Assembly (NCBI RefSeq): GCF_021556435.1
Contig: NZ_JAKGCU010000018.1
Location: forward strand, 42,395-106,394
Length of the DNA: 64,000 bases
Direction: 5' to 3'
Origin: Gordonia tangerina
Lineage (GTDB): Bacteria > Actinomycetota > Actinomycetes > Mycobacteriales > Mycobacteriaceae
Part shown: positions 1-7,946 of the stretch, piece by piece
Layout of the letters: each line of letters starts with the position of its first letter
Position numbering within the stretch: position 1 is the first letter of the stretch
The notes under the pieces: generated by a model
Database searches by the model: none
What the model was told of the DNA's origin: nothing
The model's input: only the letters and a program-made list of their open reading frames with translations
Translations under genes and position numbers: made by a program

Positions 1-56
1 CGTTCACAAAGCATCACAGACTAAAAGTGCGGTCGGGGTCGCCGGGGAGCAGAAGT

Positions 57-1226
57 GTGACCTTTTTCAAGCAACTACTCGACCGTTATGACGCCCGTTC
101 GCTGGCCACCCTCATCAGTACCGGTGGCGTGTTGCCGCTGCCGATCGTCGCGGTGCTCGCACCCGACGCCCTTCGGCCCGGCGGTATGGTGTTGCTCTTC
201 GTCATCTGGGCGTTCATCGCGGCGGTCTTCGTGGTGACCGCGATGCGCAGCCACCTCACCGACGCCGAGTTCGCCGTCCTCGGCGGGATGGGCATCATCG
301 GCATCTGCGGCACCGCCCTGATCCTGTCCTACAAGACGTCGGCGACAGCGGTCCTCGCGCTGGTCGCGGTGATCCCCACCATCGCGGCGATCTCCCCGTC
401 GATTCCACTGGTCTTCGGATTGTCGTCGTTGGCCTGCGTGGGGGCGGTCATGGTGCTGGCGCTGATCGCCACGACGACCGCCTCGTTCATCATCGGCACC
501 GGCGCCGTCATTGGCACCATCGCCGTGCCGGTGTTCCTGGTGATCGCCCTGCGTCGCTCACTCGAGGCCACGCTGGAACGGCAGACGCAGCTCAGCGCGA
601 TAGACCCGCTGACCGGTCTGCTCAATCGCCGCGGATTCCTCAACCGGGTGTCGCACCTGCTGTCGGCCGCGCACGTCTCGACCGGATGGATCGGCATCCT
701 GCTGATGGACCTCGATCACTTCAAACGGGTCAACGATCGACTCGGCCACATCGCCGGCGACGGCGTCCTGCTCACCACCGCCGCCGAGATCCGGCAGGTC
801 GCACCCTCCGGATCGGTGGTCTGCCGCTTCGGCGGCGAGGAGTTCCTGGTGTTCTGCGTGGTTCGCGACGAGGCCGAACTCCGCGTGGCCGCCGACCGAT
901 TCCGGATCGCGGTCTCCGACGCCACTCCGGTGACGGCAAGTGTCGGTGGCGTCTGCGCACCACTGATCGCTTCGGTCCGGACCCACGCGGCATCCACCGA
1001 CGACGTCGTGGCCACGATGCTCGACCGCGCCGACCATTGCGTCTATCAGGCCAAGACCCAGGGCCGTGACCGCTCCGTCATCGAGCCGATGGACCCGGTG
1101 CTGTGGCGCCGCCCACCGGCTGAGCGGGAGGCGGACAAGCGGGCGGACGCCGCTTTGCAGTACACCGTCCTGGAACTCTTCACACGCGAGCTGGGCCCGA
1201 ACAATCAAGCCGCCGAACGCAATTGA
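57..1226 (+). CDS. Membrane-anchored GGDEF diguanylate cyclase
   Basis: The product probably makes cyclic di-GMP from two GTP at the membrane. The N-terminal 170 residues are a run of hydrophobic segments, followed by a GGDEF domain with an intact active-site loop (RFGGEEF, about residue 257-263) and the upstream metal-binding stretch LLMDLDHFKRVND. The residue where an RxxD inhibitory site would carry its Asp is Ser, so classical product inhibition is unlikely. The reading frame is open from GTG 27, but GTG 57 is preferred because GGGGAG lies seven bases upstream; this gives 389 residues. There is no EAL domain. The gene ends tail-to-tail, overlapping the minus-strand GNAT-like gene by 22 nt. 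Family call is firm; the start is inferred. Confidence 0.9.
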   Translation: MTFFKQLLDRYDARSLATLISTGGVLPLPIVAVLAPDALRPGGMVLLFVIWAFIAAVFVVTAMRSHLTDAEFAVLGGMGIIGICGTALILSYKTSATAVLALVAVIPTIAAISPSIPLVFGLSSLACVGAVMVLALIATTTASFIIGTGAVIGTIAVPVFLVIALRRSLEATLERQTQLSAIDPLTGLLNRRGFLNRVSHLLSAAHVSTGWIGILLMDLDHFKRVNDRLGHIAGDGVLLTTAAEIRQVAPSGSVVCRFGGEEFLVFCVVRDEAELRVAADRFRIAVSDATPVTASVGGVCAPLIASVRTHAASTDDVVATMLDRADHCVYQAKTQGRDRSVIEPMDPVLWRRPPAEREADKRADAALQYTVLELFTRELGPNNQAAERN

Positions 1227-1930
1227 GACAGATCCGACGTCCATAGGGCATCGGCCTCGGCGCGCATACGCGTCCACGTCTCGGGCGTGGTGAATTCCGT
1301 CAGTCGCGCCCGGTCCCACCACATCAGCTGCGTCCGGTAGCGATCGTCGGGGAACGGGGTCGGCGGGATGGACTCGTCGACGCGGCCACCACCGGATTCC
1401 CATCGCTTCAGCACGTGATCGGCAGCGGTGGCCATCATGTGCCCGACTCCGGCGAGTTCCATGATCGGCAGACCGAGCCGCGACAGCTGGCCGGCGACGT
1501 CGCGGGCGATCGGCGAGCGTTCGTCGACCCACGCGGTCTTCACCTCCACCACCCCCTCGTCGAGCCGGGCCTCGATCGCGTCCACCAGCGGCCGCCGGCC
1601 GGGCTGCCCTGCCCACTCCTCCAAGGCATGCGACTGAGCCGCATGCTCGAAGCGATGCTGCACGCGTAGCCCACCGATCACCTTGCGTTCGTTGCTGAGA
1701 ACGGCGAAGAATCGCGCCGTACTCGCACCGTCGGCCACCAGGTCGTAGTCCAGCGCCGCGGCACACCCGTGCCGGGTATAAGCCTGCGCCGCTCCGCGCA
1801 GATACCGTTCCCACAGTCGACGTTCGGCGCGCGGGGTGGCGGTCACCAGGGCGTAGTCGGGGCAGCGGAAGAAACCGGTTCGAGCGGAAGCCGGTGCGGA
1901 GAATTCGTTGTCGTTGAGAATCGCAGTCAT
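1205..1930 (-). CDS. GNAT-like / N-acyl amino acid synthase-like protein
   Basis: This 241-residue protein has no signal peptide. Its layout resembles GNAT-fold acyltransferases of the FeeM / autoinducer-synthase type: an N-terminal FFRCPDYALVTA strand, a central VIGGLRVQHRF strand-loop, and a later VVEVKTAWVDE segment followed by a small-residue helix (PIMELAGVGHMMATAAD). I see no single diagnostic motif, so the fold is inferred from the pattern. It is transcribed divergently from the ThiF-nitroreductase gene, with a 120-bp gap holding a perfect palindrome, which suggests shared control. A role in making a small acylated signal or modifying the neighbour's product is only a hypothesis. It could instead be an uncharacterised conserved protein without transferase activity. 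Confidence 0.6.
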   Translation of the reverse strand: MTAILNDNEFSAPASARTGFFRCPDYALVTATPRAERRLWERYLRGAAQAYTRHGCAAALDYDLVADGASTARFFAVLSNERKVIGGLRVQHRFEHAAQSHALEEWAGQPGRRPLVDAIEARLDEGVVEVKTAWVDERSPIARDVAGQLSRLGLPIMELAGVGHMMATAADHVLKRWESGGGRVDESIPPTPFPDDRYRTQLMWWDRARLTEFTTPETWTRMRAEADALWTSDLSQLRSAA

Positions 1931-1998
1931 GGTCAGGTCAACCTTTCGTCAGTTCACATTGAGTCGAATGACTGCGCGAAACTGATTCGCAGGCTTGC

Positions 1999-2014
1999 CA
2001 TACTGCACAGTATG
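1999..2014. promoter_or_regulatory. 16-bp palindrome in divergent promoter
   Basis: CATACTG, two bases, CAGTATG form a perfect 7-bp inverted repeat between the divergent GNAT-like and ThiF-nitroreductase genes. Size and position fit an operator for a dimeric repressor acting on both genes. TAGCGT at 2047-2052 fits the TANNNT -10 pattern of actinomycetes for the rightward gene. No regulator gene lies next to it. Confidence 0.5.
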
Positions 2015-2050
2015 CGCGGTCATAGGACATGAATTTACCGGATTGGTAGC

Positions 2051-4228
2051 GTGGCAAACTATTGTTGCGTGAGCGAAGATACGACCATGCAGAACCCCGA
2101 CGGCGCCGTCGCGACCATCTACACCGATGACACGGTGCCCGCAGACCTCCTCTCCGACCCGACCATTTCCGTGCTGGACATCACCGAATCGTCGGCGGCC
2201 GCCTTCGCCGGCCTGCTACAACGATCGTTGAGGAATCTATCCGATGAACCACCACGGTATGCCCACTTTCCGTGGCGTGAAACCGTGGTCCGGATCCCCG
2301 GCCCGCACACCTATCGGCGACTCCGACTCGACCGCAACCGTCACAAGATGACGCTGGGCGACCTCGACCGCGCCGCGAGCCTGCGGATCGGCATCGTCGG
2401 TTTGAGTGTCGGCCATTCCATCGCAATGACCCTCGCTTTGGAAGGTCTTGGCGGCGAATTGCGCCTGGCCGATTTCGACGCGCTGGAATTGACGAATCTG
2501 AATCGCGTCCCGAGTTCGGTGATCGACGTCGACACCAATAAGGCGGTGATCGCAGCTCGCCGAATTGCCGAGATTGATCCGTATGTTCGGACAATTTGTT
2601 TCACCGACGGAATATCGACGGAAAATATTGATGAATTCATCGGTGGCCTCGACCTCGTCATCGAGGAATGCGACTCGTTCGACGTGAAGGTCCTGGTGCG
2701 GGATCGCTGCCGCGAACTCGGCATTCCGGTGCTGATGGAGACCAGCGACGGCGGGACGCTCGACGTGGAACGCTTCGATCTCGACCCGCAGCGTCCCCTG
2801 TTCCACGGTCTCGCCGGCGATCTGCGGGCGGCCGACCTGGTGGGTCTGGATCGAGCGGCGACGACCCCGCTCGCGGTCAAGGTTCTGGAGCCGGCCAAGG
2901 TGACCGCGGCGATGGCGGCCTCGGCGCTGGAACTCGGCCAGACCGTCACGGCGTGGCCGCAGCTGGGCGGCGACGTCCTGCTCGGCGGCGCCACCGTGGC
3001 TGCCGCAGTTCGACGCTTCGTGCAGGGCAGGCCACTGCCGTCTGGCCGGGTGCGGTTCGACCGCGACGCGTGGCTCGACGGGCTCACCGATCCGATCGCG
3101 GCCACGCAACCGCCGTCGACTGATCCGACGCCGACTGATCCGACGCCGACAATCGCTGCCGACCCGCCGGACGTCGACTCGATGTCCGGGCCTGAACTCC
3201 TTCGCTACGCGGCATCGCGGGCGCCGTCGGCGGGCAACCAGCAGCCGTGGCAGATCGACGCCGACGATCAATCGGTGACCATCGCGCTCGACCCGACCCG
3301 CACCTCGATCCTCGATGTCGACCACCGCGCGTCGGCACTGGCCGTGGGGGCTGCGGCCTACAACGCCCGGGTGGCCGCCGCGAGCCGCGGACTGTCGACG
3401 CGGACACAGGTCGTCGGCGCAGGTGACCGGCTGGGTGTGCGGGTCGCACTGGACGGCGACGATTCGCCGTCCGCCGACGACGCACCCGCCGTCACCGATC
3501 TGTCCGCGGTGCTCGACCGACACACGCGTCGCGGACCCGGGGACGGTTCGCCGATGTCGGGCGACGACGCCGAGCGAGTGGCGGCCGCGGCCGACACCGA
3601 CCGCACGCGGGCCATCGTGCTCACCGATCGGGCGGACATCGAACGCTACGCAGCGATCGCGGCGCGCTCGGATCGCATCCGTTTCCTGACGCCCGAGCTG
3701 CATCGCGAGATGTTCGCCGAACTGACCGACCGTCCCGGCGACCCGACTGGCATCGACGTCGAATCACTGGCGCTGCCGCCGGCGATGCAGGGCATGTTCG
3801 ACGTGATCGCGCGCCCCGACGTGATGGCTCTGCTCGACGAATGGGATGCCGGCGAGGCGTTGGGTGCCGACGCCGCTGCCCGGGTGATGTCGTCGTCGGC
3901 GCTGGTCATCGTGGTGCAGGACAGTGACGACCTCGCTGCCTATGTGAACGCCGGTCAGATTACCCAGCAGGTGTGGGTGACCGCCGAGTCGTTGGGCTTC
4001 GCGGTGCATCCGGTGACCCCGACATTCTTGTATGCCACCGATGACGCGACCGCGCGGGGATTGTCGGCGCGGCACGGCGACGAACTCGTGGAGCTGCGCC
4101 GTTCGATGTTGACGGCCTGGCCGCTGCGCGAGGGCGAGGTGCCGACGCTGGTCCTGCGCCTGTCCCGCACCGACGAGACGCCGGTGCCCAGCCGGCGCGA
4201 ACCGGCCGGGCGACCGGCGACCTGCTGA
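2051..4228 (+). CDS. moeY: ThiF/E1-like and nitroreductase fusion (MoeY-type)
   Basis: About 725 residues with two domains. Residues about 110-300 are an E1/ThiF-like adenylation domain: IGIVGLSVGHS nucleotide loop, then DFDALELTNLNR with the expected acidic and Arg residues. After a Pro-Thr linker (repeated DPTPT) comes a nitroreductase-like FMN domain opening with RAPSAGNQQPWQ. Length and order match the M. tuberculosis protein annotated MoeY (Rv1355c), whose function is not established; the molybdopterin label is historical. No CxxC zinc pairs are seen in the ThiF part. The start is uncertain: GTG 2051, GTG 2069 and ATG 2087 are in frame, and a -10-like TAGCGT at 2047 argues for 2069 or later. 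The stop abuts the stop of the convergent oxidoreductase (TGATCA). Confidence 0.8.
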   Translation: MANYCCVSEDTTMQNPDGAVATIYTDDTVPADLLSDPTISVLDITESSAAAFAGLLQRSLRNLSDEPPRYAHFPWRETVVRIPGPHTYRRLRLDRNRHKMTLGDLDRAASLRIGIVGLSVGHSIAMTLALEGLGGELRLADFDALELTNLNRVPSSVIDVDTNKAVIAARRIAEIDPYVRTICFTDGISTENIDEFIGGLDLVIEECDSFDVKVLVRDRCRELGIPVLMETSDGGTLDVERFDLDPQRPLFHGLAGDLRAADLVGLDRAATTPLAVKVLEPAKVTAAMAASALELGQTVTAWPQLGGDVLLGGATVAAAVRRFVQGRPLPSGRVRFDRDAWLDGLTDPIAATQPPSTDPTPTDPTPTIAADPPDVDSMSGPELLRYAASRAPSAGNQQPWQIDADDQSVTIALDPTRTSILDVDHRASALAVGAAAYNARVAAASRGLSTRTQVVGAGDRLGVRVALDGDDSPSADDAPAVTDLSAVLDRHTRRGPGDGSPMSGDDAERVAAAADTDRTRAIVLTDRADIERYAAIAARSDRIRFLTPELHREMFAELTDRPGDPTGIDVESLALPPAMQGMFDVIARPDVMALLDEWDAGEALGADAAARVMSSSALVIVVQDSDDLAAYVNAGQITQQVWVTAESLGFAVHPVTPTFLYATDDATARGLSARHGDELVELRRSMLTAWPLREGEVPTLVLRLSRTDETPVPSRREPAGRPATC

Positions 4229-5293
4229 TCAGCCGAAGATCCCCCGCAACACTTCCATGTCGGCGACGCGCTCCTTGTGGGTGCTCGCCACGGGTGACGC
4301 CAGCAGACAGGTGACCCCCGCGGCGCGGAAGGCGTCGGCGCGTTCGGCGACCTCAGCGCGCGACCCGATCAGCGACATCGAGTTGACCAGATCGTCCGGG
4401 ACCGCCTCGGCGGCTTCCTGCTTCTTGCCGTCGAGGTAGAGGTCCTGGATGAGTTTGGCCTCCTCGACGTAGCCGTAGCGCTGGGCGAGGGTGTTGTAGA
4501 AGTTCTTGCCGCGGGCGCCCATGCCGCCGATGTAGAGCGCGGCGTGGTGGCGCACCAGCGTCTTGGCGTTGGTGATCTCCTGCGGGTCGTCGGAGATGCG
4601 GGCGGTGGCCTGCACGACGATGCCGAGTTCGCCGAGCGACGGGTCGCGCTTGGCTTTGCCGGCGCGCAACGACTCACCGAAGGCGGCGTCGATCTGCTCG
4701 GGGTGGAACAGGATCGGCTGGAACTCCTCGAACAGCTCGGCGGCGAGCTCGGTGTTCTTGGGCCCGATCGCGGCCAGCAGCATCGGGATGCGCTCGCGGA
4801 TCGGGTGGTTGATGATCTTCAGCGGCTTGCCCAGGCCCGATCCGCCGTGCTCTTCATCGAGCGGCAGTGTGTAGCGCTTGCCCTGGTACTCGGTCTTGTC
4901 GCGGCGCCACACCATCCGGCAGATCTCGGCGTGCTCGCGGGCGCGGCCGACCGGGTAGTCGTACTTGACGCCGTGGAAGCCCTCGATGACCTGTGGGCCC
5001 GACGCCCCGATGCCGAGCACGAACCGGCCGCCGCTGATGTAGTCCATGCCGGCGGCGGTCATCGCCAGGTTGGTGGGGGTGCGCGAGTACATCGGCAGGA
5101 TGCCGGTCTGCAGTTCCATCTTCTCGGTCTTGGCGGCGATGTAGCCGAGCTGGCTGACCGCGTCGAAGCTGTACGCCTCGGGGACGGTGATGCGCTCGAC
5201 GCCGACCGCTTCGTAGTCGACGAGATTGTTGATGGTCTCGCGGAAGTCGCCCGCGTAGTTGATGGGCATTCCCAGCTTCATCGCAGCAGTCAT
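4229..5293 (-). CDS. LLM-class F420-dependent oxidoreductase
   Basis: A 354-residue TIM-barrel flavin/F420 oxidoreductase of the luciferase-like class. Diagnostic stretches are VGVERITVPEAYSFDAV near residue 30, TGILPMYSRTPTNLAMTAA, and GGRFVLGIGASGPQVIEGFHG. It resembles the mycobacterial Rv3520c group, predicted to use reduced F420; the substrate is unknown. Length is normal and no residue is obviously missing. The ATG at 5293 gives MTAAMKLG; a second Met four codons on is possible. It is convergent with, and directly abuts, the ThiF-nitroreductase gene. The region upstream of its start carries a repeat element rather than another gene. Confidence 0.88.
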   Translation of the reverse strand: MTAAMKLGMPINYAGDFRETINNLVDYEAVGVERITVPEAYSFDAVSQLGYIAAKTEKMELQTGILPMYSRTPTNLAMTAAGMDYISGGRFVLGIGASGPQVIEGFHGVKYDYPVGRAREHAEICRMVWRRDKTEYQGKRYTLPLDEEHGGSGLGKPLKIINHPIRERIPMLLAAIGPKNTELAAELFEEFQPILFHPEQIDAAFGESLRAGKAKRDPSLGELGIVVQATARISDDPQEITNAKTLVRHHAALYIGGMGARGKNFYNTLAQRYGYVEEAKLIQDLYLDGKKQEAAEAVPDDLVNSMSLIGSRAEVAERADAFRAAGVTCLLASPVASTHKERVADMEVLRGIFG

Positions 5294-5679
5294 GGTCGGA
5301 TTCTTCCACAGCAGTCATCTGCATCACAGAGCCGGGCGAACGATCGTTAGAGTCTCCCGCGCCAGTTGTGGCCCTCGATGATCGAACCACCACCACGCGA
5401 GCCCTCCCCTCGGTGATCGAGTAGCCGCGAGCGAGCGCAGCGAGCCCGCGGCGTATCGAGATCACGTTCCCCAAACACCGAACCCAACCACCCGCCCCCT
5501 GAGGAACGACCGAGGAACGAGGAGTGTCACGAAGGGCCACAACCGATAGACGAACGCACTCACTTTGGTGAACAGAACATGAACACCTGACGCCACTACG
5601 GAAACTCCCACGTCGATTCCGACATTTCAGACACCCGGGCATTAGGCTGACGCGTCGCGCGAACCACAGAATTATCACC
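5294..5679. other. Intergenic region between divergent LLM and pit genes
   Basis: This 386-bp gap between divergent genes contains the composite repeat at 5365-5543. I see no credible coding sequence. Promoters for both flanking genes should lie here, but none could be chosen confidently. Confidence 0.6.
5365..5543. repeat. Composite REP-like element with 13-14 bp terminal inverted repeats
   Basis: GTTGTGGCCCTCG at 5365-5377 is mirrored by CGAAGGGCCACAAC at 5530-5543. Inside is a hairpin-type repeat at 5412-5466 (GTGATCGAGTA ... TATCGAGATCAC) and a second repeat type at 5498-5540 (CCTGAGGAACGA ... TCACGAAGGGCC). Relatives of both types recur in frame inside the NRPS gene: the first at 22.9-23.2, 28.1-28.3, 30.3-30.6 and 33.4-33.6 kb, the second near 24.5 kb. 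So these are dispersed genomic repeats. Confidence 0.7.
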
Positions 5680-6915
5680 ATGACCGGCGAAATGCTGATT
5701 TTGGTGCTGTTGGTGATCACCGCGCTCGGGTTCGACTTCACCAACGGATTCCACGACACCGGAAACGCCATGGCGACCTCCATCGCCACGGGCGCGCTCA
5801 AGCCGAAAGTGGCCGTGGGCCTCTCGGCGATCCTCAACCTCGTCGGCGCCTTCCTCTCGGTGGAGGTGGCCGCCACCATCACCAAGGATGTGCTCAACAT
5901 CCAGCAGACCTCCGGCGACGGGTCGGGCGAGCTCATCGGCGGCATCACGCCGACGACGGGCCTGCTGATCATCTTCGCCGGCCTCATCGGCGGCATCCTG
6001 TGGAATCTGTTCACCTGGCTGTTCGGGCTGCCGTCGAGTTCTTCGCATGCCCTGTTCGGCGGCCTCATCGGTTCGGGTATCGCCGCGATCGGCATGTCCG
6101 GCATCAACTGGCACGGGGTGTTCGCCAAGATCATCGTCCCCGGTCTGCTCGCCCCGGTGATCGCCTGCCTGGTCGCCACCTGCGGCACGTGGATGGTCTT
6201 CGCCATCACCAAGCGGATCGCCGAGAGCCGCAAGGAAGAAGGTTTCCGCTACGGCCAGATCGCCAGCGCCTCACTGGTGTCGCTCGCACACGGCACCGGC
6301 GACGCGCAGAAGACGATGGGTGTCATCGCGATGGCCCTGATCGTCACCGGTCACCTCGACTCCTCCAGCGTGGAGCACGGTCTGCCGTTCTGGATCGTGT
6401 TCAGCTGTGCCGGCATGATCGCGCTGGGCACCTACCTCGGCGGCTGGCGCATCATCCGCACCCTGGGCAAGGGCCTGGTGGAGATCAGCTCGCCGCAGGG
6501 CATGGCCGCCGAGGCGTCGTCGGCGGCGATCATCCTCACCTCCAGCGCCGCCGGCATGGCCCTGTCCACCACACAGGTCGCCACCGGATCGATCCTCGGT
6601 TCGGGTGTCGGCAAGAAAGGCGCGCAGGTCCGCTGGGCGGTCGCCGGACGGATGGCCGTCGCCTGGGTCACCACCCTGCCGGCCGCCGGCGCCGTCGGCG
6701 CGATCTGCTACCTGATCGCCAACCTGCTCGGCAACGTCACCGGCGCCATCGTCATCTTCGCGCTCCTGATCGCCGCATCGGCCTACATGTACTGGCGCGC
6801 ACAGCAGAACAAGGTCGACTCGAGCAACGTCAACGCCGACTGGGACGAATCGACCAACTCGATCATCCCGGCGGACACGGCCGCGGCCGACGCCGCAAAG
6901 ACCCCGATCGCCTGA
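5680..6915 (+). CDS. pitA: Low-affinity inorganic phosphate transporter, Pit family
   Basis: A 411-residue integral membrane symporter for phosphate. The Pit signature is present twice, as expected for its duplicated fold: GFDFTNGFHDTGNAMATS near residue 18 and SLAHGTGDAQKTMGVIAMA near residue 205. SSSSHALFGGLIGS is also typical. About ten hydrophobic segments are visible, and the C-terminal tail is soluble and acidic. The ATG at 5680 lacks a clear Shine-Dalgarno sequence. The gene heads a same-strand run (small membrane protein, two DUF3349 genes, menE) whose order matches the M. tuberculosis Rv0545c-Rv0542c order as I recall it, which supports the call. Confidence 0.93.
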   Translation: MTGEMLILVLLVITALGFDFTNGFHDTGNAMATSIATGALKPKVAVGLSAILNLVGAFLSVEVAATITKDVLNIQQTSGDGSGELIGGITPTTGLLIIFAGLIGGILWNLFTWLFGLPSSSSHALFGGLIGSGIAAIGMSGINWHGVFAKIIVPGLLAPVIACLVATCGTWMVFAITKRIAESRKEEGFRYGQIASASLVSLAHGTGDAQKTMGVIAMALIVTGHLDSSSVEHGLPFWIVFSCAGMIALGTYLGGWRIIRTLGKGLVEISSPQGMAAEASSAAIILTSSAAGMALSTTQVATGSILGSGVGKKGAQVRWAVAGRMAVAWVTTLPAAGAVGAICYLIANLLGNVTGAIVIFALLIAASAYMYWRAQQNKVDSSNVNADWDESTNSIIPADTAAADAAKTPIA

Positions 6916-6949
6916 CGGCCTCGACGCCACCTCTGAAAGGACTTCCCCG

Positions 6950-7231
6950 ATGGACATCGTCGAATCGATCGGCAAGGTGCTGGTTGTCGGCCTGCTGTTC
7001 GGCGCCGGGCTGCCCGCGCTGTTCGCCTTCGGTCTGCGCTTCCACGCCGAAGGCGCCACCGAGACCAACGCCGACGGCACTGTGACGCCGGGCAATCCGG
7101 CGCTACGCGCGGCCGGTTACGTGATCTTCGCGGTGGTCCTGCTCATCATCGCCACCGCGCTGCTGTGGATCACCCGCCAGACCATCTACTACTACTTCGA
7201 CATCAAGATCTTCCCGTTCGGCTACAAGTGA
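6950..7231 (+). CDS. Small two-helix membrane protein, Rv0544c-like
   Basis: This 93-residue protein has two hydrophobic helices (about residues 8-28 and 55-77) and a Tyr-rich C-terminus (TIYYYFDIKIFPFGYK). It follows pit by 34 bp, with AAAGGA nine bases before the ATG. Its place between pit and DUF3349 genes matches Rv0544c. A role as an accessory subunit of the phosphate transporter is suggested only by that conserved position; no enzymatic motif is visible. Confidence 0.8.
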   Translation: MDIVESIGKVLVVGLLFGAGLPALFAFGLRFHAEGATETNADGTVTPGNPALRAAGYVIFAVVLLIIATALLWITRQTIYYYFDIKIFPFGYK

Positions 7232-7267
7232 CGACCTGATCGACGCGACCCGGAGGTTCCACCACTC

Positions 7268-7576
7268 ATGTCCGACGGCACATCGCTGTTCGAATCCGCC
7301 ATCAATTGGGTTCGTCAGGGCTATCCCGAGGGCATCCCGCCCACGGAGTTCCCGCCGTTGCTGGCGCTGCTGGTGCGGGTTCTCGACGAGCGGCAGGTGA
7401 CCGACGTGGTGCTGGAGCTCGGCCGCGACCGCGACGGCGACCCGCTCACCGAGGACCGCATCGCCGCGGCGATCACCTCGGTCATCGACGAGAAGCCCTC
7501 GGAGGCAGAGATCAATCAAGTGGCGTCGCGTCTGGCCGCCGCCGGCTGGCCGCTCGCCGCGACCAGCGACCGCTGA
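7268..7576 (+). CDS. DUF3349 protein, copy 1
   Basis: A 102-residue soluble protein of the DUF3349 family (Rv0543c-like). The family pattern is INWVRQGYPEGIPPTEFPPL at the N-terminus, then an acidic helical middle and a closing VASRLAAAGWPL. It starts 36 bp after the membrane protein, with a GGAGG sequence upstream of the ATG. Function is unknown in the family. A second, diverged copy follows 19 bp downstream, so this locus holds a tandem pair. Confidence 0.85.
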   Translation: MSDGTSLFESAINWVRQGYPEGIPPTEFPPLLALLVRVLDERQVTDVVLELGRDRDGDPLTEDRIAAAITSVIDEKPSEAEINQVASRLAAAGWPLAATSDR

Positions 7577-7595
7577 CCGCCCTAGAATTGTCCTC

Positions 7596-7946
7596 GTGGA
7601 CCGCCCACAATTCCTGCAGCGCGTCATCGAATGGCTGCGCGCCGGCTACCCCGATGGTGTGCCGCAGGGTGACTACATCCCGCTGGTGGCGCTGTTGCGC
7701 CGGCAACTGTCCGACGACGAGGTGGCCCAGGTCGCCGATGCACTGATCACCGACGCCCCGGCCAACGGTGATCCGATCTCGAAGGTCGACGCCGCGGTGA
7801 AAATCATCGAGATCACCCAGGAGATGCCGCACGAAGACGACATCGCCCGCGTCCGCGATCATCTCGAGGCCTCCGGCTGGCCCTTCGACGACTCCCCGCT
7901 CACCCCACCCGCCGCTCCTGACGATGAGCCCGGTGAGCAGCCCTGA
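7596..7946 (+). CDS. DUF3349 protein, copy 2
   Basis: A 116-residue paralogue of the preceding protein, starting at GTG 7596. It keeps the same landmarks (VIEWLRAGYPDGVPQGDYIPL and VRDHLEASGWPF) and adds a Pro/Asp-rich tail of about 15 residues. Its stop codon TGA at 7944-7946 overlaps the proposed CTG start of menE at 7943, so the two genes are probably translationally coupled. Function is unknown. Confidence 0.85.
   Translation: MDRPQFLQRVIEWLRAGYPDGVPQGDYIPLVALLRRQLSDDEVAQVADALITDAPANGDPISKVDAAVKIIEITQEMPHEDDIARVRDHLEASGWPFDDSPLTPPAAPDDEPGEQP

Noticed and set aside
686..1069. Long overlapping frames such as 558-1814 minus and 2237-3703 minus
   Set aside because: They are shadows of real genes in very GC-rich DNA; the proteins are Arg/Gly-rich with no family pattern.
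2051..4228. True molybdopterin synthase sulfurylase (MoeB)
   Set aside because: The ThiF part lacks visible zinc Cys pairs and is fused to a nitroreductase-like domain, so the historical MoeY label is kept without a molybdopterin role.
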